Below are positions 8,779 through 13,124 of a DNA stretch of 13,124 nucleotides, piece by piece. The DNA lies in contig DBSW01000157.1 of the NCBI GenBank assembly GCA_002306745.1, forward strand, positions 913 through 14,036, given 5' to 3'. The translations under genes were made by a program, and so were the position numbers. The notes under the pieces are model-generated. The model saw only the letters and a program-made list of their open reading frames with translations. It had not been told where the DNA came from and ran no database searches. The DNA comes from Dehalococcoidia bacterium UBA1332 (GTDB lineage Bacteria > Chloroflexota > Dehalococcoidia > Lucifugimonadales > Lucifugimonadaceae). Position 1 is the first letter of the stretch, and the number at the start of each line of letters is the position of its first letter.

Positions 8779-10421
8779 CTAGCAGCCCCTTCAACATTAA
8801 CTGAGTTATTAAATTCATCTCCATAGCCACGCAGTGTCAAGTAAGCAATTGGAATCCCGGACACAACCACCAACAACAATGCAGCCGCAGCTGTTCTGGC
8901 AAACATGGCCTCTGAAGAAGCAGACCATATAGATGTAGAAAGTGTTGTAAACCCGATCGGAGAAAGGATTAAAGTAGCTGGCAATTCTTTCATCGCAAGC
9001 AAAAACACCATTGCCCCACCCGAGAAAGCTCCTGGCATAACAAGTGGGATAGTAATTGATGTGATCACGCGTAACTGAGATCTACCAAGACCTTGAGCTG
9101 CTTCTTCTATCCTAGGGTTAACTTGCAATAATGAACTACGTATCGAACCTACACTTGTAGGTAAAAAAAGCACTCCGTAAGCAAAAATTAGTAACCATAT
9201 TGACTGGTAAAGAGGTCGTGCAACGTTGATACCAAAAAATACAAGCGACAGAGCAACAACAACCCCCGGCAGACCAAAGCCAATATAAGTCGAACGCTCA
9301 AAAAAACGACTCAAACGACTCGGGAATCGTACAGCCAGTATCGCAACTGGTAGTGCAGATAAAACTGTTACCAAACCCGCTAATAACGCAACGTAAAGCG
9401 AATTCATTGCAGGCGTAAAAAGTGGTAGCAGATCTTGGTTATTAAATAGACCTCTAATCAACCAGTTCAATAACACACCAACTGGAACAAATAATCCAAT
9501 AATTACAGGTAACCCTACAACTCCTAATCCAAGCCATTTCCAAGCCCCAAGATCTATACGAGGCGCAATTCTAACGACACCAACGGTACTGCGGTGATAG
9601 GCCCCCTTGCCACGTGTTAAACCTTCACCAATAAGAAGCATGACGGCAATAAAAACGAGAATTATCGAAAGCACAGCGGCCAATGTTCTATCAATTGATG
9701 TCTCATATTGAATCATGATCGTCGCAGTAAACGTGTGATAGCGAAGCAATGCAACGCCGCCGAAATCGCTCAAAGTGTATAAAGCCACCAATAACGCCCC
9801 TCCCGCAATCGCAGGACGTAACATAGGCAATGTAACCACACGAAAAGTATGTATCGGTCCATAACCCATCGCACGACATGCCTCTTCAAGCGCAGGATCC
9901 ATTCGGCGCAACGCGCCGCGCACGGTAAGAAGAACGTATGGATAAGTCATAAATACGAGAACAATCGTCGCACCTGCTAGCCCATAAATGTCAGGTAGAC
10001 GATCAATCCCAAATACCGCAAGCCAACCCTGCAAAATACCCTTTGGTGAATATATCTCAATGACTGTCGTAGCCATAACAAAACTAGGCATCACTAGCGG
10101 TAAAACAGATGCCACCGATAAGACACGCCGTAATGGAATATTCGACCTAACAGTAAGCCATGCAACAGGCACCGCAACGCTGACAGAAATAATAGTGACC
10201 AAGCCGATAAGTAAAAATGTTCTCGCAAATACCTCAACTGTGCTCGCCCTAAAAATAATTACAGTCCATTCTGAGCCTGAACTCACCGATCGAACAAACA
10301 GATACACAACAGGAATCAACGCTGCAATAGTAACGACTGAAGCTAATATCAAAAGAAACGCAGGCGGGTGCTTACCATCCTTAGAAAACCAACCAGATGA
10401 CATAACTCCGTAGACATTCAC
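8775..10421 (-). CDS. Two-domain ABC transporter permease, Fe(III)-type (FbpB-like)
   Basis: A 548-residue membrane protein made of two fused permease halves, each with about six membrane helices (first half about 20-268, second about 297-530). Each half carries the cytoplasmic EAA loop that docks on the ATPase: EEACRAMGYG...LPMLRP at about 179-203 and EEAAQGLGRS...IPLVMPG at about 439-464. The KELPATLILSP segment at 478-488 is characteristic of ferric-iron FbpB/SfuB-type permeases, which is the main reason for the iron call. The first start is GTG (10419-10421). An alternative ATG at 10401-10403, six codons inside, has GGAG only 2 nt before it, so the exact start is uncertain. It is the first gene of a permease-ATPase pair, and no periplasmic substrate-binding protein is encoded beside it. 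ThiP-like thiamine permeases share the architecture and are the main alternative. Confidence 0.9.
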   Translation of the reverse strand: MNVYGVMSSGWFSKDGKHPPAFLLILASVVTIAALIPVVYLFVRSVSSGSEWTVIIFRASTVEVFARTFLLIGLVTIISVSVAVPVAWLTVRSNIPLRRVLSVASVLPLVMPSFVMATTVIEIYSPKGILQGWLAVFGIDRLPDIYGLAGATIVLVFMTYPYVLLTVRGALRRMDPALEEACRAMGYGPIHTFRVVTLPMLRPAIAGGALLVALYTLSDFGGVALLRYHTFTATIMIQYETSIDRTLAAVLSIILVFIAVMLLIGEGLTRGKGAYHRSTVGVVRIAPRIDLGAWKWLGLGVVGLPVIIGLFVPVGVLLNWLIRGLFNNQDLLPLFTPAMNSLYVALLAGLVTVLSALPVAILAVRFPSRLSRFFERSTYIGFGLPGVVVALSLVFFGINVARPLYQSIWLLIFAYGVLFLPTSVGSIRSSLLQVNPRIEEAAQGLGRSQLRVITSITIPLVMPGAFSGGAMVFLLAMKELPATLILSPIGFTTLSTSIWSASSEAMFARTAAAALLLVVVSGIPIAYLTLRGYGDEFNNSVNVEGAAR

Positions 10422-10522
10422 TTAGGCACCGTCCGTATTTCATAAATTTTTTCGGTTGGGCACTTACAAATATCTTGTTTTTTGCAAAAGTTAATTGACA
10501 TAAATACTCAAAATGTTTATTG

Positions 10523-10541
10523 GATACAGATAATCAGATTA
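10523..10541. promoter_or_regulatory. Fur-box-like sequence upstream of the putative iron transporter
   Basis: The 19-mer GATACAGATAATCAGATTA matches the classical Fur consensus GATAATGATAATCATTATC at 13 of 19 positions, counted by hand. The central GATAATCA is perfect, but the third hexamer is poor. It lies about 100 nt upstream of the permease start. If real, it would repress the transporter when iron is plentiful. AT-rich DNA produces such matches by chance. Confidence 0.3.
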
Positions 10542-10839
10542 AATAGGTCAAAACTCCCAAAAACAGAAACGATGCCATTTCAGTTTAGGACCACATCAGC
10601 CCATCAAAATTTCCTCTAATCCTTTAACTTCAGGCAAGCTGCAGGCGACGATTATTCACGGACTACTACTGTTCGCTAATACATATAATCTGGTTCGTAC
10701 ATAGAAATTCATATTTCAAAGATAAAAAGAATCAATACGATGTACAAACTATATGAAAATTTCACTTAGTCATGTATCTATCATATATCAACAGTGCAAT
10801 TAATCACTTTACATACACGTTATAAACACGAATGAATCA

Positions 10840-10855
10840 TTTCGTATATACGAAA
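10840..10855. repeat. 16-bp perfect palindrome TTTCGTATATACGAAA
   Basis: The sequence equals its own reverse complement over 16 bp and has no spacer, which is the form of an operator for a dimeric regulator rather than an RNA hairpin. It lies about 420 nt from the permease start and about 300 nt from the lipoprotein ATG, so its target gene is unclear. I do not recognise a known regulator consensus. Confidence 0.5.
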
Positions 10856-11064
10856 AACCAGTACACAATACTAGTAAATTTCATCAATCAATTAGCTGCA
10901 GTTCTGACCTTGAATACCAATTTTCCCTAGTACACAATGCAACATGACCAAGCAACAAATAAAATTTACACAAACCGTGAAAATAACCAGTTATGAGATT
11001 CAAATACCATTAAGTATCAAATTCACCTAATAAAGCTGGAATTTCTGATCGCATCTCGTAATCT

Positions 11065-11097
11065 CATAAGGTTATTGAAATAATAAATAGCCTTATG
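11065..11097. repeat. Stem-loop upstream of the lipoprotein gene
   Basis: CATAAGG (11065-11071) pairs perfectly with CCTTATG (11091-11097). Pairing continues inward through one G-U pair and four A-T pairs to give a 12-bp stem closing a 9-nt loop (11077-11085). No T-run follows on either strand, so it is not a standard terminator. It ends 59 nt before the lipoprotein ATG and could be a leader-RNA structure or an operator. Confidence 0.45.
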
Positions 11098-11156
11098 CTC
11101 CAAAAAAATCATCACACAATAGTTTGCAGATCTTACCGTTCAGTACAGAAAAAAAT

Positions 11157-12041
11157 ATGCAATTAATTACATCCCGTATCTGTTTGATTATGTTTTGTGG
11201 AGTAGCATTTCTCGTTGCAGTTTCAGCTTCATGTAAAAATGATGGCACGAGCCCACACACACCAAATACAGGCATCCAAGCTGCGGCAACGGCACGACCA
11301 ACGATAACGCCAGTGCCGACTGCAACTAGTACCCCTAGGCCTAGCCCGACTCCTGGTCCCACGGCGACACCGACTGATACTCCGCTTCCTACTTCAACCC
11401 CACCCCCTCCTAAGTCTCATATGTACGAGATGGGAAGATTGTTCGCCGAAATGGGAGTAGATTTTTCCACACTATTCGTTTCAAAAGTTGGAAATAGCCA
11501 ATGGCCTACAAAAGCCCTTGGATGCCCTGAAACAGGCACCTACTATGACACGGCTGATGCACCGTACCTAGGAACATACTATTTTCTTAGTAACGGGAAA
11601 ATTGAATGGGAGTACCACGTAGATGCACAAGACACCTATGTAATTCGATGCAGTGAACGCACTTCACCAATGCCATTGGTGAACGTCGCCGAAAAGGCAA
11701 ATTTGAGAACTACAACCAAACTCAGCCTTATGCGCAGAAATTTCACAGACGACACATTTGAATTTACGGGGCAGATTACCCCAGAGGACAAAGCTAAAAT
11801 AATACAGATTTTCGACCAACCAGCAAGCATCTCTGATGCTCCACTTTGCGAAACCGTATTTCGTCTCGACTTCGAAACAAATAAAGGAATGCAAGAAATA
11901 GAGTTCATATGTGCAGATGACTACCAATCATTTGACATCTACTGGAACGGACTTCACGGCGTAGCTCCTCCCCTTGGTAACATCGTAGGACCATACCTGA
12001 CAGGCAATCCAGTACCAACCCTTCCAACTGCAAAACCGTAA
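11157..12041 (+). CDS. Secreted lipoprotein with Pro/Thr-rich linker, function unknown
   Basis: With the ATG at 11157 the protein has 294 residues. A TTG eleven codons earlier (11124) is an alternative start, but the ATG puts a typical signal sequence right at the N-terminus. Hydrophobic residues 8-22 end in VSASC, giving a probable lipid-modified Cys26, though the -3 Ser is atypical for a lipobox. Residues about 31-86 are a Pro/Thr/Ser repeat-like linker, a spacer commonly seen on Chloroflexota surface proteins. A compact domain follows with W116, LGCP at 121-124, EYH at 152-154 and C165; C123 and C165 could form a disulfide. A second part (about 166-280) looks beta-rich and holds two further Cys. 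I do not recognise an enzyme motif. The protein is expected on the outer face of the cell membrane. The HypE-like gene begins 9 nt after its stop, so the two are probably co-transcribed. Confidence 0.8.
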   Translation: MQLITSRICLIMFCGVAFLVAVSASCKNDGTSPHTPNTGIQAAATARPTITPVPTATSTPRPSPTPGPTATPTDTPLPTSTPPPPKSHMYEMGRLFAEMGVDFSTLFVSKVGNSQWPTKALGCPETGTYYDTADAPYLGTYYFLSNGKIEWEYHVDAQDTYVIRCSERTSPMPLVNVAEKANLRTTTKLSLMRRNFTDDTFEFTGQITPEDKAKIIQIFDQPASISDAPLCETVFRLDFETNKGMQEIEFICADDYQSFDIYWNGLHGVAPPLGNIVGPYLTGNPVPTLPTAKP

Positions 12042-12050
12042 AAAACACCG

Positions 12051-13097
12051 GTGATGATAGACGATCTTTCAAAAAAGTTTCTAAAAGCTGGCAAGCTACC
12101 TCCAGACTTGCTCTCTAACTTAATTAATAAACTAGAAAATATCGATAATCGAGTACTGCTAGGTCCTGGGATAGGGGAAGACGCAGCCTTCATTTCATTT
12201 GGAAGTAAAACCCTGATTGCAAAAGCTGATCCTATCACCTTCGCTACCGACCGAATCGGATGGTACGCTATCCAAGTCAATGCGAATGACATAGCAGTGT
12301 CTGGAGGAACTCCAAAATGGTTTTTGGCAACTTTGCTTTTACCAGAAAGCGAACCGGTCTCAACAGCTAAAGATATATTCGGCCAAATAAGTGAAGCTGC
12401 ATCCGAAATAGGCGTGACAGTGATTGGTGGGCACACAGAAATAACATTTGGATTATCCCGACCGATAATTTGCGGAACAATGCTGGGTGAAAGCGCTCCC
12501 TCAGAAACAGTAAAAACATCAACCGCTGCAGTAGGTGATGAAATAATTCTCACTTCAGGCATAGCAATAGAAGGAACAGCGATCATTGCTAGAGAACACG
12601 TTGAAAAACTCCGAATATCAGGTTTGACGGAATTTCAAATAAAAAAAGCATCCGCATTCATAGACTCACCAGGTATATCGGTAGTAAATGCTGCTAAAGC
12701 GGCTGCATCAACAGGGCTCGTCACATCAATGCATGACCCAACCGAAGGCGGGCTTTCAGGCGCGCTTGTTGAACTGTCCAAAGCATCAAATACAGGTATG
12801 GCGATCGATGCAGGACGTGTTCACATTTACCCCGAAACAGAAGCGATCTGCAAAGCGTTGGATTTAGATCCGTGGGGACTTATCGCTTCTGGAGCAGTGC
12901 TACTAACTGCAAAACAAGGGAGTTCCAAAAAGATTATTGATCGTTTAAATCAGGATGAACTTAGTGCAGAAATTATTGGCGAGGTCACTAAATCTAGTAA
13001 CGGGATAACAAGAACTATGAACGGAGTAACCAAGCCAATTCCAGTTTTCGACCGCGATGAAATAGCCCGGATATATTCAGCAGATGCCCCTTTATAA
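12051..13097 (+). CDS. AIR-synthase-related protein, HypE-like
   Basis: A 348-residue protein of the PurM/HypE/ThiL/SelD ATP-binding superfamily. Motifs include GPGIGEDAA at 38-46, ADPITF at 59-64, NANDIAVSGGTPKW at 77-90, GGHTE at 126-130 and the later DPTEGGLSGAL, which together resemble HypE most closely. HypE dehydrates a C-terminal thiocarboxamide to build the cyanide ligand of NiFe hydrogenases and needs a Cys at its extreme C-terminus. This protein ends in ADAPL with no Cys, and no hyp or hydrogenase gene is near, so hydrogenase maturation is unlikely. It may be one of the orphan AIR-synthase-family proteins that bind ATP and an unknown substrate. The start may be GTG at 12051 or the directly following ATG at 12054; neither has a clear Shine-Dalgarno sequence. 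It follows the lipoprotein gene by 9 nt and is probably translated from the same mRNA. Confidence 0.88.
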   Translation: MMIDDLSKKFLKAGKLPPDLLSNLINKLENIDNRVLLGPGIGEDAAFISFGSKTLIAKADPITFATDRIGWYAIQVNANDIAVSGGTPKWFLATLLLPESEPVSTAKDIFGQISEAASEIGVTVIGGHTEITFGLSRPIICGTMLGESAPSETVKTSTAAVGDEIILTSGIAIEGTAIIAREHVEKLRISGLTEFQIKKASAFIDSPGISVVNAAKAAASTGLVTSMHDPTEGGLSGALVELSKASNTGMAIDAGRVHIYPETEAICKALDLDPWGLIASGAVLLTAKQGSSKKIIDRLNQDELSAEIIGEVTKSSNGITRTMNGVTKPIPVFDRDEIARIYSADAPL

Positions 13098-13120
13098 AGA
13101 ATGATACCGTGATTCTTTAT
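13094..13120 (+). terminator. AT-rich stem-loop just after the HypE-like gene, possible terminator
   Basis: ATAAAGAAT (13094-13102) pairs perfectly with ATTCTTTAT (13112-13120) around a 9-nt loop, and the stem includes the stop codon. The stem has almost no GC pairs, and the window ends before a T-run could be seen, so intrinsic termination is only a possibility. Confidence 0.25.
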
Positions 13121-13124
13121 GATC

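Larger units (their letters stand above)
10422..11156. other. Long AT-rich noncoding region between divergent transcription units
   Basis: About 735 nt without a credible gene on either strand; stops are frequent in all frames and nothing resembles a known protein or a decayed substrate-binding-protein gene by eye. It separates the minus-strand transporter from the plus-strand lipoprotein, so it should contain promoters for both. It holds a Fur-box-like sequence (10523-10541), a 16-bp palindrome (10840-10855), a repeated decamer AGTACACAAT (10860-10869 and 10929-10938) and a stem-loop (11065-11097). A perfect TTGACA on the plus strand at 10495-10500 has no convincing -10 partner. A small RNA is possible but cannot be shown. 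Confidence 0.7.

Noticed and set aside
9988..10413. A 141-codon plus-strand open frame within the permease gene
   Set aside because: The permease frame on the opposite strand has clear family motifs; this frame has none.
10495..10534. Plus-strand promoter built on the perfect TTGACA at 10495-10500
   Set aside because: At 17 nt spacing the -10 would be TATTGG; the better GATAAT lies 28 nt away, too far for a sigma-70 promoter, and no gene follows for over 600 nt.
10422..11156. A decayed gene for the missing substrate-binding protein
   Set aside because: Stops are dense on both strands and no fragment resembles a binding protein by eye; a translated search could still reveal a remnant.
11954..12586. 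A 210-codon open frame antisense to the lipoprotein end and the HypE-like gene
   Set aside because: It overlaps two genes with clear or structured products, shows no recognisable motif, and is most simply an antisense shadow.
12051..13097. Annotation as true hydrogenase maturation factor HypE
   Set aside because: The C-terminal Cys required for HypE chemistry is absent and no hydrogenase or other hyp gene is in the window.

Overview
The window is a chromosomal segment of ten protein-coding genes from a free-living bacterium. It contains no rRNA, tRNA, CRISPR array, insertion sequence or phage gene that I can recognise. The DNA leans AT-rich. The Pro/Thr-rich lipoprotein linker, the gene repertoire and the loosely packed AT-rich spacers resemble uncultured Chloroflexota, perhaps marine Dehalococcoidia/SAR202-type. 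That placement is an impression from sequence style, not a phylogenetic result.

Layout. (1) 2-745 (+): the C-terminal three quarters of a ROK-family sugar kinase or regulator, cut by the left edge. (2) 834-4773 (-): a cluster transcribed tldD, tldE, then a HEAT-repeat protein with an acidic tail. TldD/TldE form a metalloprotease that acts on small or unfolded peptides; the HEAT protein may be an accessory scaffold. (3) 4774-4912: a divergent promoter region. (4) 4913-7586 (+): folC (folate polyglutamylation) and fabF (fatty-acid chain elongation), 16 nt apart. (5) 7621-10421 (-): a two-gene ABC importer of the Fe(III) (FbpB/FbpC) type. The fused permease comes first and the ATPase follows through an ATGA overlap. 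No substrate-binding protein is present. (6) 10422-11156: about 730 nt of AT-rich DNA without a credible gene. It holds a Fur-box-like sequence, a 16-bp perfect palindrome and a strong stem-loop. (7) 11157-13097 (+): a secreted lipoprotein of unknown function and, 9 nt later, an AIR-synthase/HypE-like enzyme lacking the C-terminal cysteine of true HypE.

No wholly new system is evident; most genes are housekeeping. The parts most worth a second look are the lipoprotein/HypE-like pair, the tldDE-HEAT cluster, and the structured noncoding region between the putative iron transporter and the lipoprotein. Several genes start with GTG or TTG, and several lack a clear Shine-Dalgarno sequence. folC may be leaderless.
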